Positions 24,982-35,339 of a DNA stretch of 64,000 bases are shown piece by piece. The translations under genes were made by a program, and so were the position numbers. The notes under the pieces are model-generated. The model was not told where the DNA came from, searched no databases, and worked only from the letters and a program-made list of their open reading frames with translations. Source of the stretch: Augochlora pura. Taxonomy: Eukaryota > Arthropoda > Insecta > Hymenoptera > Halictidae. Numbering within the stretch: the first letter of the stretch is position 1; each line of letters starts with the position of its first letter. Location of the stretch: NCBI RefSeq assembly GCF_028453695.1, contig NC_135778.1, forward strand, positions 37,313,214 through 37,377,213. The letters run 5' to 3'.

Positions 24982-25013
24982 TCCCTTGCCGTACCATTTT
25001 CTTCGCACTTAAT
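24982..25013 (+). mobile_element. Left-end fragment (CCCTTGCCGTACC family)
   Basis: Directly after the TCAA that ends the previous fragment comes TCCCTTGCCGTACCATTTTC, matching the left end of the complete element at 33422 (CCCCTTGCCGTGCCATTTTC). Two element ends therefore share one TTAA-like tetranucleotide. Confidence 0.65.
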
Positions 25014-25384
25014 TGAATTTTCAAAATTGGTCAAGATTATGTTTTAGGTTATGTCACTAGAAAATTAATATTTATTATAGAGGGTAACATTAGAACATTT
25101 TCGCATTTAAAACCTTCTAGTCAAAAGCAATTTATTCAAACTGAATTATAAAATGGTGATAAAAATGAATTTTGAAAATTGGTCAAGGTTATATCTAGGT
25201 TATGTCACTAGAAAGTTAATATGTATCACAGGAAATAGCATTAAAACTTTTTCGCATTTGAAACCTTCTAGTCAAAAGCAATTTATTCAAACTGAATTAT
25301 AAAACGGTGATAAAAATGAATTTTGAAAATTGGTCAGAAATTAGTGTCAGCCATATTTGACTGACGCGGCGCTCCGCGTGTTAA
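25014..25384 (-). mobile_element. MITE whose body is a 151-bp tandem repeat
   Basis: Read on the minus strand from 25384 the element begins TTAA, CACGCGGAGCGCCGC, a palindrome (GTCAGTCAAATATGGCTGAC, one internal mismatch pair besides the centre), then GACACTAATTTCTGACC. The first part matches the element at 32943-33150. The rest is tandem: GGTCAAG/GGTCAG blocks at 25029, 25181 and 25332 give units of 152 and 151 bp. I see no second terminal repeat, because the body runs into the fragment at 24982-25013. Confidence 0.7.
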
Positions 25385-27042
25385 TTCAGCAGCAGCGGTC
25401 TCGTTGCGGATTAATATTAAACGAGGTTTCCATTGAACCACAAATTAGATTCAATAGACGTTCGGCGAACTTCTCGGAGACTTAATCTCCGAAGATTTAA
25501 GAGCTCTGGATCCCTTCCCCTTGCCCCTGTTGTCCCTTTACTTTGCCGGTTTAATCCGAGGATCCTCCAAACTCGTCAGCCATTTTGTTTTCCAAGCAAG
25601 CAGGAATTAGTCGCGGCATGTAAGAAGACGAAGCATGTTATAAGTTTATATTTAAGTCGTGTTAATACAAATTAAATAGGCACCTGGGTTATGTTATTTA
25701 AAATAAATTATGTTATTTAAATAAAAACAATTTTCTTCGCGAAAGGTAATATTTAAAAAATGGTATAACAATGCTTCAATAGCAGATAGCAAACTATAGG
25801 TTACCACGACAACAAAACAGGCTACTCGCCGTGGTAAAAAGTCAATTAATAGTCCACGAGTCGTTAAATTATTAAAAGCAAACGGCGAGACGACGCATGT
25901 CCAATAATTCATCGGAATTAATTTCTCCCGTCGATCTCTCGTATCTTTTCCACAGTAATTTTCATACGCGCGCGTGTCGTCGAAGTACTACGGCTAATCG
26001 CGCTCTCCGATTTACAAAGATTACTCTATATCCATGCGACCGTGGCGCTCCGACCGCTTTTACATACACTTCGGCCGTGTCCCCGCCCGGTTGCTTACTT
26101 ATGCGCGCGGCAATTTAGCCTGGCCAGAACGATAGCACGCAATCCAATAACTTGAAAGTTCACGGGGACCCCGTTTTCCACGGCTAGATATACGTGTCCC
26201 TCTACTATACGTGTACGTATATCGGCTCGGGACGTATAGGCTGCATCCACTTTCGTATTTATTTACCCTCTATCCGTGATGAAAACGGTGCTTTAATCGC
26301 GAAATTGTCGATTCCCCCGACGTTGATGCCACTTCGATTCCGGTCGCCGGTGGAAGGCAACTTTTGATGAAACGATTCCATCGGTATCGAATAGCATTAG
26401 CTCCTATAACCGGTCTCGTATTAGTTATACATTCGAAGGCGCATCCGGGAAAATACAAATTCAATTTGTCTCGCCTTATTTCACCGTCCCTCTTCCGCAC
26501 CGTGAAGTCTTGCTACTATGTATATCTCGAAACGTCTGCTCAATTGCAATCATCTTTACAATCTTCTTGTCGAATCTTCTTGACTAGATTGAGTAGAAAG
26601 TAAAAAACGTAGAATAAAAAATTATGAAACACTTATATATTAATGAATGATAATAATAATAATGATGGATAAATTTAAATGGAATGAAAACTGACAATTA
26701 AATAACGATTTGGTTCACGAAAAAGTTTAAGAAAGCTTTTGTTTGTTGGGTTGTTGGGAACTCAAGCTTCAGAAAGAATTAATAGAGAGCCCGGAGCGTG
26801 TGTCAGTGAAATAAAAATATATTCTACGAACTAGGTAAAAATATAAAGAAAAGTACGAGGAAGATAAGTAGAAAATATAGAACGCGATGAAGTGATACGT
26901 AAGGAAAAGAGATGAATGTGAACGTCGTAAAGGGCACGTATGATAAACTAGATCGAGCGATCGGCGATAGTTACGAGGCTGTAGCTGCAAGCGCTAGGAA
27001 AAGCGGAACACTATAGCGTAAATGTAATTTTGAGGGCCTATT
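25385..27042. other. Non-coding DNA, mixed composition
   Basis: Moderate AT content with a more GC-rich patch at about 25960-26480. Frames of 60-80 codons (25433-25675, 26364-26603 and others) show no recognisable domain. No transposon end is seen. Confidence 0.45.
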
Positions 27043-27143
27043 TTAAATAATAATTATTATTTTAAATAATAGTGATTATTTTAAATAATAATTATTATTT
27101 TAAATAATAGTGATTATTTTAAATAACAGTAATTTTAAATAAT
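27043..27143. repeat. AT minisatellite, about 38-bp unit
   Basis: TTTTAAATAATAATTATT and TTTTAAATAATAGTGATT alternate, giving about two and a half copies of a 38-bp unit. Confidence 0.9.
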
Positions 27144-27867
27144 ATTTTACTTCGTTATTTTTCTTTTAAATACAAGAGAAATAATTTTCAAAATAATATA
27201 CAATAAATGAAATAATAGTTCAAATATTGCTATTTTAAAAGTAATCACAGGCATGAAAATAATTATGAAATACGATAATGCTTTCATACATACCAACGTC
27301 TTGTAATTCAACTAATATCGTTCCAGACGTGTCTAGATCTAATGTGCATACATATTCCACTAGGACCTCGATTGTGCGGTCCACCAATATCAGAATCATC
27401 TATTATGCAACTACATTGCACACGTAATTCAGTTCAATCTAAGGCAACCGACACGCGTCCCATTATTACACAAATGATTGAAGGTGAAATCTAACGCTGT
27501 GCAATTAAGAAATTATTTGAATCCTCGAATATTTACATCGTTCCTTTTTAGTCTGGATAATCAAGGTTCCTTAGTATAATCTAATTATAATTTATACAGA
27601 TGGCTATTAGCGCGGAAGCATCTACAGTGATATCGACTCGAACCGGTATAACAATTTATCGATTATCCCTACCGGACAAATTGTAAAATTTCGTAAAAGA
27701 AAGGGAAAAAATTTTTTGATTTGGACTTTCTTATATTTTGCATAACTTCGTATTTTGGAAAACCATAATAATAATCAAATGATGATAAAAATCAAAAACA
27801 TAACCTTGACATAACTCATGCAAAATAAATCGCACCTAATAAACTGGCGCAATAAATTCGTCGCGAG
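27144..27867. other. AT-rich non-coding DNA
   Basis: Mostly unique AT-rich sequence. A CATAACCTTGACATAAC phrase occurs near 27798. No gene is recognised. Confidence 0.45.
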
Positions 27868-28127
27868 TTAACCCATTCGCTGCCAAGGACGAGTATACTC
27901 GTCCTACTTTAAATATATTATAACAGGCAGGCTTTTGAATTAACAAATTTGTTGTGGCCACAAACATAAATATAAATATGTAAAAAACTTGAAAAAATAC
28001 TACAAATAAAATTTTTTACAAAAATAATACTTTATTTCTTATAGAGAATGATAAAATATAAATGATGAAATATAAATAGCAATGGGAATGACTTCATATA
28101 ATTTAGGCTTGGCAGCGAATGGGTTAA
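27868..28127 (+). mobile_element. Complete TTAA-type MITE (CCCATTCGCTGCC ends)
   Basis: TTAA flanks lie at 27868-27871 and 28124-28127. The 252-bp element between them has a perfect 16-bp terminal inverted repeat, CCCATTCGCTGCCAAG. A perfect 20-bp palindrome AGGACGAGTATACTCGTCCT (27886-27905) lies directly after the left repeat. The interior is AT-rich with no coding potential. TTAA target plus ends starting CC fits the piggyBac superfamily; that assignment is from family knowledge, not a transposase match. This is the clearest copy in the window. Confidence 0.9.
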
Positions 28128-28622
28128 TTTACCCAGTAAAAAGTTCTCCATCGAGCCTGTTACACGTGCTCCAAGCAAATTGCTTCGTAGAAATTCCGGT
28201 AAGTGTATCGGAGCATACTTCGTGAACGCATAAAACCGGTAGCACGACGTTAAACAGTGTCCCAAAGATTTAGTAACAGTCTATACGAGGATCTTTGTCC
28301 AGGCGGGGCTCCTTTAAGCCCCGATAAGATCAATGACCCGCATATTTCATGTCCACGATCGATTAGCTCGAAACCGTCGCTCGAATATCCCACGTCAACA
28401 AGAAAGCTGACTACGTTCCTCGGGCTTCGCAACAATGCCCTCTCTCTCACTCGCTGTTCCTGATCGATCCTCGCGGGGGGTAGGTCATCGGCAGCCTATA
28501 CTTTTCGAGTAACCGATCCCCTCTGTCCGTCGCCATTTTTACCAGTCACGCTGCGCCATAACTTACCGTTAGGGGTCTAACGCGAGCCGGCATTGTATTC
28601 GCGCGGATATCGGCCAGGCGGT
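28128..28622. other. GC-moderate DNA without recognised gene
   Basis: Balanced to GC-rich DNA with overlapping 66-77 codon frames on opposite strands (28032-28265, 28250-28450, 28257-28463), none recognisable. Confidence 0.4.
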
Positions 28623-28687
28623 CCTCTCTCGCTCTCTCGCTCTCTCTTGCTCTCTATTGCTCTCTCTCTCTTGCTCTCTTTCTCTTG

Positions 28688-28720
<33 letters not shown>

Positions 28721-28927
28721 GCTCTCTCTCTTTCTCTTGCTCTCTCTCTCTCTCTCTCTNNNNNNNNNNNNNNNNNNNNNNNNNNNNNNNNNNNNNNNNN
28801 NNNNNNNNNNNNNNNNNNNNNNNNNNNNNNNNNNNNNNNNNNNNNNNNNNNNNNNNNNNCTTATGCTCTCTTTCTCTTGCTCTCTCTCTCTCTTGCTCTT
28901 TCTCTCTCTTGCTCTTTCTCTCTCTCG

Positions 28928-28981
<54 letters not shown>

Positions 28982-28982
28982 G
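28623..28982. repeat. (CT)n / TTGCTCTC satellite containing a 100-N gap
   Basis: Pyrimidine-rich array of CTCTCTCT, CTCTTGCTCTCT and CTTTCTCT units, interrupted by 100 N at 28760-28859. The TTGCTCTC variant occurs on both sides of the gap, so the array probably continues through it. The long frames reported here encode Arg-Glu or Ser-Leu runs and are artefacts of the repeat. Confidence 0.95.
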
Positions 28983-29046
28983 TCCGCATCGCGCGGATGA
29001 ATTTCCTTGGGAAACGATCGTTCTTTCTTCCGGCGCGGAACTCCGG

Positions 29047-29130
29047 CCTGACGGAATCGGCCGACGGAACCGGCTGACGGAACCCCCTGACGGAACCCCC
29101 TGACGGAACCCCCTGACGGAACCGGCTGAC
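29047..29130. repeat. 13-14-bp GC minisatellite (CTGACGGAACCCC)
   Basis: CTGACGGAA followed by CCCC, CCGG or TCGGC repeats about six times. The pattern produces repeated Pro/Val/Gly/Ser peptides in the overlapping minus-strand frames. Confidence 0.9.
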
Positions 29131-29400
29131 CGCGCAGCGACCGCCGCACGGGAACTGAATTTGCCCGGCACACTACGGAATTATGTAAAGTGGTCTCATT
29201 ATGGCCGGCTGAATTATTTCCAGGCTCCATTCTTGTCCATCGTTGCTCCGTCTCTGTCTGCACGGTGGCCGACGACTCGCGGCGGCTGAAATAAACATTG
29301 TCCTCGACGCGATGGCCGCCAGGGAGACTGCCAACCCTCTTTGCTTTGTATACCGGATGCTTCCATGATGTATACTTCCATGTTTGGAAAATTTTTTGGT
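29131..29400. other. GC-rich DNA, no gene recognised
   Basis: Ordinary GC-rich sequence between the minisatellite and the AT-rich 20-bp array. Nothing is recognised in it. Confidence 0.4.
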
Positions 29401-29419
29401 AATAATAATATCTTACCGA

Positions 29420-29503
29420 TTTGTTAAATATAATATCGATTTTTTAAATATAATATCGATTTTTTAAATATAATATCGATTTTTTAAATATAATATCGAC
29501 ATG
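29420..29503. repeat. 20-bp minisatellite split by a MITE
   Basis: The 20-bp unit GATTTTTTAAATATAATATC repeats about four times. The last unit, GACATG then TTAA, is broken by the MITE at 29508-29760. Its remainder, ATATAATATC, resumes at 29765 immediately after the second TTAA. Confidence 0.95.
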
Positions 29504-29764
29504 TTAACCCTTTGCACTCGAAGCCGTTTTAAATCTAAACCCAAAATAGCTGTTTTGACCAGCTTTATTCCCATTTTACATTACTTAGTATAATTTATGT
29601 ATAATTTATGCATATAAAATTCAGTCTTGTGACTCGTAAAACTGTTTTACGCTTTCAACGATCTCTTAAATAGAAGGCTTTTCAATAACGTCAAAATTAT
29701 TTTGGAAATGATATAACAATTTTCAATGGCGCCTCAGAGGCGCCACTCGAGTGCAAAGGGTTAA
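29504..29764 (-). mobile_element. Complete TTAA-type MITE (CCCTTTGCACTCGA ends)
   Basis: TTAA at 29504-29507 and 29761-29764 flanks a 253-bp element with a perfect 14-bp terminal inverted repeat CCCTTTGCACTCGA. A 17-bp palindrome, arms GGCGCCTC and GAGGCGCC around one base, lies at 29728-29744 beside the right end. The left end continues AGCCGTTTTAAATCTAA, matching the palindrome-less ends at 32938, 51346 and 54639. Removing the element and one TTAA restores an exact 20-bp repeat unit, which shows the insertion site directly. No transposase is encoded. Confidence 0.95.
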
Positions 29765-29779
29765 ATATAATATCGATAT

Positions 29780-31060
29780 GGAAACACCGATGTTGAGATA
29801 TTCGTATTGTATAACAATTTTAGAATACGTTGATCGAGCTTGGAGATAAATTTTTATTAGAATTTTTAACGAGATGGAGCTTTAATAGTTCAAAGGCCTT
29901 ATGAGGGTTTATTAAAGATTATCTATAAAAAAATCGAAAGATACGTGATATTAGGTGTTACGATGTTTTTAGTAATATTTGAAAAGAGGAAGAGAGAATG
30001 CGAGGTATGACAGGACTTGTAATGTATATTTCTTGTTAACAAAAGGTCGCATGGCAAGGAAAACTTTTGACGGTATCGTGTATCTTAATACAATAGGGTC
30101 CGGGATGTTTGTCCGCGAACTTTTGCTTGTAGGGATTATTAAAAAGAGGGGTTCATATTTTTTTAAAATTGAATAGTTAAAACTTTAAATTTTTTAACCG
30201 AGTTAAATTTTCTTTCCAAGTTTTTACTATTTTTGTTTTGTAGAATTTTGCAACCAGTCAAGAAAATAACTGTTTTTAGTCATCGTATAGGGTATAGTAA
30301 TCATCAGGTATAGCGATGTGTTAATTAGATATTACATTGCATTGTTGTTCACTTATTATATTATTATCTTGTCGAAATATTGTTATTATTCGCTGTGACG
30401 TCCAGTGCATTAGCTGTCTTTTCAGAATGCGTTCTAATTTCACCTGTTTCCCCTGCACTCTTCATCGCGATGAAATACGAGGGTCTGAGAATGTTAGTGC
30501 ATTATGCAGGAGCTGGCAAGAAAATGCACGCAGACAGCGAAGACTAAATATATTACTAAAAATCTTTCCAATACAGAATCAATTTTCTTTTAATTTCAAA
30601 AATTCTCTAAACACTTAAAATATTTTTATTCGAAAACTATAAAATTCGATAAAAAGAAATTCTACAATTTATGCAGTCCTGTTGTATACTCTTTATATTG
30701 ATTTATTTAAGTTCAATTTTGATTTTTTTACTAAGACTAAGAACAGTGTCAAACGGTATCCAATCGTTATTGAAATTGTTAAAAATTATTTCCTCCAATT
30801 TAAAAATTATTTTACACATCTTCCAACTGCTAAGCTAAATAAAATCGAAATTCGCGAAATAATCTCAGTTATTAATTAATACGAGAAAGAAATAGTGCAA
30901 GAAATCATAAAAATGTAACATAATCTATTCAAGCATCTCCTGCAGTTATGGCTAAAACTAAGACGAAACTTTCCGCGGTTTAATACGGCTGTTAAAAAAG
31001 TACTACCTTTGTAATTTTGAAAGATGAAAGATAATTCCTATCTCCTAGTTTTGTCTCGCC
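29780..31060. other. AT-rich non-coding DNA
   Basis: AT-rich DNA with 65-93 codon frames (29979-30176, 30337-30618, 30682-30879) that lack recognisable domains. No transposon end is seen. Confidence 0.45.
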
Positions 31061-31750
31061 GCGGCGGGCACCTGAAATTATTCCGATAGGGTTGAACGGC
31101 CCTCCGGCCCGCCGTCTTACGTCCTTGTATATTGCAAAATTGACGGAAACCTCTTCCCGCGGCTTCTCTCCATCGGCCGACGACTGTTCGTTCTCTCTAT
31201 TCCATCGCTAGTTTCCTTGTAACTAATGAATGGCTTCCGCGGCCCAAGGGCTTCTTTCCCTTGAATCCTTCACGGCGATGCTGCTGCCCCGACGAGACCC
31301 TCCTCCCCCTCCTCCCCCTCCACCTCTCTTTATCCTGGAAATTTCTTTCGGAGAGCAGCGCATCGTCTGAAAAGGAGCTTTCATTTTTCCCAGTTACGCA
31401 TGAAACATCGCGGGCGTAGCAAGCTTCTTGGTAATGGCCGTCTGTTTACGTGCGCCAAAAATTAGAATAAAATGGCGCGCTTGATTCCCAGCGAAAATGT
31501 TTTCTACGAGTTCTGCGTCCAATCCTTTCTCGGCAATTCGAGGAAAACGGTCTGTGATCCTTCGGCGAGAAAATGATCCTGCGAGTTCTGTTTTTTGATG
31601 TTTGAGAATTCTGTTTGAGAATTTTTTGGATGTTGCGATAATAGTTGCAGTTTCTTTCGGCAATTTAAATGTGCCGTTGTCCTGGGAATATTTGTGACAT
31701 CAACTATATCGCGCACGTTATAATAAGTGCATATATTATAGAAAAACAAA
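31061..31750. other. GC-rich patch and mixed DNA
   Basis: GC-rich at 31061-31330 with a CTCC-rich run near 31302-31320, then mixed DNA. Two overlapping minus-strand frames (31394-31663 and 31504-31749) are the longest; neither is recognisable. Confidence 0.4.
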
Positions 31751-31769
31751 TTTCAGAATAATAGGAGAG

Positions 31770-32090
31770 TTCCGTATTAATAAATATAAGAAAACAACAC
31801 CACTACGAATAGTAATTTTATATTCCTGTCACTCGATGCGAGCTTCGTTGAAATCGTACAGTCGTATTAATAACGGATAAAAATTCGAAATAATTATACC
31901 AAACAGTGGCAGTAATATTCCCTGCATAGCCTTCTTTCTCTCATTTCATTTATTAATGAGATTAAGAGAACAACACCATTACGAATAACAATTTTATATT
32001 TCTGTCTTGAAATCGTATACACTTATTAACAACAGATACAAATTTATTAATTGTACCACCTACTAACAGTAATATTCCATAATCCTCTTT
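31770..32090. repeat. Degenerate direct duplication, about 176-bp offset
   Basis: AACAACACCACTACGAATAG then TAATTTTATATTCCTGTC at about 31793 recurs at about 31969 as AACAACACCATTACGAATAA then CAATTTTATATTTCTGTC. Both copies continue with GAAATCGTA, TTATTAA and CAGTAATATTCC blocks. Confidence 0.8.
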
Positions 32091-32139
32091 TTCCTTATTT
32101 TACCAACACTCGCGAAATTTGTATTGCATTTTTAGCGCG

Positions 32140-32653
32140 TCTCTTATCCCATAGTCGCGGCGCACCACCACCCTTCGTCTCGCCGTCGCGACTGCACGGC
32201 GGACAAGGTATCCCGTGCTATTCGTGCATGCACACACCTGATCGGAAGTTCGAGCACGCCCGCGTTTACCCGAGTTATCGTGAAACGAATTTCGATCGCG
32301 CATAAACAGATCTCGCTTCCGTAAACTCGGCCCCGCCCCCGCCCGCACAACCGTGTCATATTTTATGCCGGGGGAAAATCAAACTTGTCGCGCACTCGCG
32401 CCCCTCGGCGACCGCTTACGCCGGATAGACGCCGCCCCTGATTGATGGATTTTAAACACCCCCGCGCGTTCGGAGATCCCGCAAAGCGATGCCTCGCGGC
32501 TTACGCAAAGACGGCCCCGAAACTTCTGACAGAAGCCGGGCGCGTGAGTTACAGCGGAAGTATATTAGGCCGACGGAGCCGGTTGCTGTGCTTTTCGTTC
32601 GATCCTTCGACCGAGACACTTACGGTTCAACCCTTGCCGCTCGAGCGACGCCG
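32140..32653. other. GC-rich island
   Basis: GC-rich, CG-containing DNA with short overlapping frames and no recognised gene. It borders directly on a chain of MITEs. Confidence 0.45.
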
Positions 32654-32942
32654 TTAACTCTTTGCACTACGATTGGTTACTCTGAGACACCACTAAAATT
32701 ATTCTGACACCACTAAAATTATTCTGACACCACTAAAATTGTTCTGTCACCTTCTGAAATCATTTTTATAGCAACAAAGCTCAATTTTAAAAAAATTGTT
32801 AAACGTGAAAACTGTTGGTATGAATCGCAAGATTTAATTTGGTATATATAAAATGCATATTGTCGCTTAAAATGGAAATACTGTATACCAGAAAAATTGT
32901 CTTAGATTTACCATTAAAATGGCATCGAGTACGAAGGGTTAA
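32654..32942 (+). mobile_element. TTAA-type MITE (CTCTTTGCAC / CCCTTCGTACTCGA ends)
   Basis: TTAA at 32654-32657 and 32939-32942 flanks a 281-bp element. The left end is CTCTTTGCACTACGATTGG and the right end, inverted, is CCCTTCGTACTCGATGCC. The palindrome position holds GGTTACTCTGAGACACC, a decayed version of the perfect one at 15347. Next to it the 21-bp segment TCTGACACCACTAAAATTAT is tandemly tripled (about 32687-32740). The last 70 bp match the ends at 33316 and 51346. Confidence 0.85.
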
Positions 32943-33154
32943 CGCGTTAAACATCGCGTCACCCAAATATGGGTGACACTAATTTCTGACCAATCTTGAG
33001 TATCTAATATTTGAGTGATGATATGATAATATAGGAAATTATAGTAGTATCTTTATGTCAATAATAGGTAACAAATCGTTGATATTATTATTAATATTAA
33101 TACAGGATTGGGAGAAAAGGCTGATTTATAGGCTACCGGTCGGTAAAGTGTTAA
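32939..33154 (+). mobile_element. TTAA-type MITE joined to the previous element
   Basis: It starts from the TTAA that closes the previous element and ends at TTAA 33151-33154; the body is 208 bp. After CGCGTTAAACATCGC comes the palindrome GTCACCCAAATATGGGTGAC (32958-32977, 8-bp arms) and GACACTAATTTCTGACC, matching the minus-strand element at 25384. The right end GGTCGGTAAAGTG matches an isolated end at 57657. The two ends share little terminal sequence beyond an imperfect match, so the full-length call is moderate. Confidence 0.7.
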
Positions 33155-33320
33155 TAGACGTCGCCAAAGCTTAGATTTAAATATTGTTAAAACTGTAACT
33201 ATTTATATGAGTCACGAGACTTAATGTCATATGTATCAATTAAATATTGTTACATAAAATGGAAGCCACAAAAATGATTTTAGATTTGCATTTGAAATGA
33301 CTTTCAGTGCAAAGGGTTAA
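33151..33320 (+). mobile_element. Truncated MITE, third link of the TTAA chain
   Basis: It begins at the shared TTAA (33151-33154) and ends AGTGCAAAGGG followed by TTAA at 33317-33320. The body (AGCTTAGATTTAAA, TATATGAGTCACGAGA) matches the right half of 61921-62094, and the end matches 51346. The palindrome-bearing left half is missing. Confidence 0.75.
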
Positions 33321-33417
33321 TTGGGTTCCACCTGGTCCTTTGTATAGGTATGATAAGGCTTCCCGAGAGATGGAAGAAGGTAATATAACAGAATAGAGCG
33401 CTTCACATATAAGTGTC

Positions 33418-33669
33418 TTAACCCCTTGCCGTGCCATTTTCTTTAGAACTTGCACGATTAGAATTTCTTCGATCGCACTAAATTCTTAGATGAAAAAGGA
33501 AATTTTATATTTATCGTGTGCTTATATCTACTTGAATGTTTAAATATTGGTAACGAGAGAATAAAATTTGATTCCCAGTTAAAGGAACGGATGAATATTC
33601 ATACCTGATAGCTTATTACTAGAAATCTCCATCACGAGTCTGACTCGTTAAAGTACGGCAAGGGGTTAA
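33418..33669 (+). mobile_element. Complete TTAA-type MITE (CCCCTTGCCGT ends)
   Basis: TTAA at 33418-33421 and 33666-33669 flanks a 244-bp element with the terminal repeat CCCCTTGCCGT. Near the right end lies the palindrome ACGAGTC-T-GACTCGT (33634-33648). The interior phrase GTGTGCTTATAT followed by TTTAAATATTGGTAACGAGA is shared with the element at 49685-49939. No coding capacity. Confidence 0.9.
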
Positions 33670-33719
33670 TAGATGCAATTTTAATTCCGCGAATTCAGTC
33701 AGTAAATATTCTTCACCGT

Positions 33720-35050
33720 TTTCGGGTGCTACAGCGCGCCGATTCGTAGAGGTTCGCCGAGACATTCGACGAAAGTGGGGCGCGGGGTTAAGCACGGTAG
33801 AAGCTCTATCGCGGCGCGGCCGGGTACCGGAAGTTTCGCGTTAGCCGCCGGTGGATCGCGAGCTTCCGTTTTGTAGCTGGGATCCTTCTCTCGCGGCAAG
33901 TACGTCTCGAGGAGATAACCCCGAAAATGCAAATCGTGGCTGCGGGAAGGGATAGGGTGATCCCGTGAAAGCATCGCCGCGGGCCACAAGATGGCGGCCG
34001 GCCCATCCTCCGTAGTGAACGGGGAGAGTCACGGGACCGCGGCGTGTTGCGGCGGCTCCCAGTCAGCCGATTCGGGGAATCCCTTTGTGCCGCGAAATTG
34101 GCCGAGTTCGGTCGCGTCGGCTTCTATAAACAAAGCCGGATTCACTGGCTGGCGATGCCGGGGAGAGCGAGTCCGTTGCACGTCTTGCGCCGACGAGGCG
34201 GAATCCATTCGATCGGCGAAACCTTCCGGATCTTTTGCCCCCCCCCCCCCCGTCCAAGAAAGGAGCGCCGGCCAGCTAAAAGATCCGAGAATCGCAGCGC
34301 GCCGCGCGCGGCTTAACCGCATGTAAATCGATTCCTTTTGCCCGGGGAAAATGTGTTTCGCGGGAAAGAAACACGCCGCGGCGACCTTTCGCCCCGAGGC
34401 GATATCTAATTTCAGCGCGGCGGCGGGTTGCGGGTTGCGTTTCTGCTTCCTCAAGAAACAAGTTTTTATTCATTTCAAAAAGGAGATATTACGCAGACGG
34501 AAACACACGGGTGAACGTTGCGCCGCGGCGGAACGTAATTTATCGAGGAGAAAGTTGCGGCACTCGGCAGGAAATCCCTTTCGCCTTTACTACGTTCGAT
34601 GGAACGCGACGGATCTCCTTCTCCCTCCCTCCCTCCCTCCCCTACCCTCTCCTGCTCGCCTTTTAGAAACTTATATTACCCTGTAACGGTTTAATGGTTT
34701 TATAGGTGGCTAAAGCTTTGTGGAACTTTGATCGAGACGCGGGGATCGTCTTCGCGTGTCGTACCGGGAATAAGGGATTACGGTAACGAGATCGGGAAGT
34801 CGCAAATCTCTCGGCGTTTATAAATCCGCTATAAGCTTCTTCTCCTCCGTAAGCGGGAATCGCTTTTAGCGACTTTTCAATGTCACCGGGCTTGTTACGC
34901 GTGCGTGTGTGTACGGAATGTAACCTGTTCCCTGTACGTTTCGTTGCGGATGTTTTAATTACACTGCGGGTTTTATAGATTTTACGTGAGAAATCTTCAG
35001 AAATTTCTGTAATCCGGTATTAAATGAAAATTAAGAGGACTTTAAATGAA
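33720..35050. other. GC-rich island grading into AT-rich DNA
   Basis: The first kilobase is GC-rich with a C-run at about 34239-34250 and (CTCC)n-like sequence near 34619-34645. Several 60-140 codon frames overlap on both strands, as expected for GC-rich DNA; none has a recognisable domain. The last 370 bp are more AT-rich. Confidence 0.45.
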
Positions 35051-35056
35051 TTTTAG

Positions 35057-35303
35057 GTAACAACTTGCACTATGATAATGAGTCAGACTCGTGACAAAGA
35101 TTTCACGCAAGACTTACTAACTAAATATTATTAATTTCTTTTAAATGGAAGTCAAATTGAATTCTTCTGTTATCAAAGTTTAAAAACGAAAGTAAATAAA
35201 AATAACAGAGGAAACAGAAATTGTTTGGTCCTATTAGGACAAGTATATTAAGAACAAGTACTAATTAACGCAGCATAGAAGGAGTCGTAGTGCAAGGGGT
35301 TAA
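35057..35303 (+). mobile_element. TTAA-type MITE (TTGCACTATGATAATGAGTC family)
   Basis: The left flank is GTAA (35057-35060) and the right flank TTAA (35300-35303). The ends are CAACTTGCACTATGA and, inverted, CCCCTTGCACTACGA. GAGTCAGACTC (35080-35090) is a short palindrome beside the left end. The whole body aligns with 59492-59727, including GAATTCTTCTGTTAT and CCTATTA blocks, and its last 45 bp align with the fragment ending at 50728. Confidence 0.85.
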
Positions 35304-35339
35304 AACAACGTAAATTTTTTGAGTTTTATGTCATGTTTC

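Noticed and set aside
28569..29263. Arg/Glu- or Ser/Leu-repeat proteins across 28.6-29.2 kb
   Set aside because: They are translations of a (CT)n/(GA)n array and pass through 100 N, so they are artefacts.
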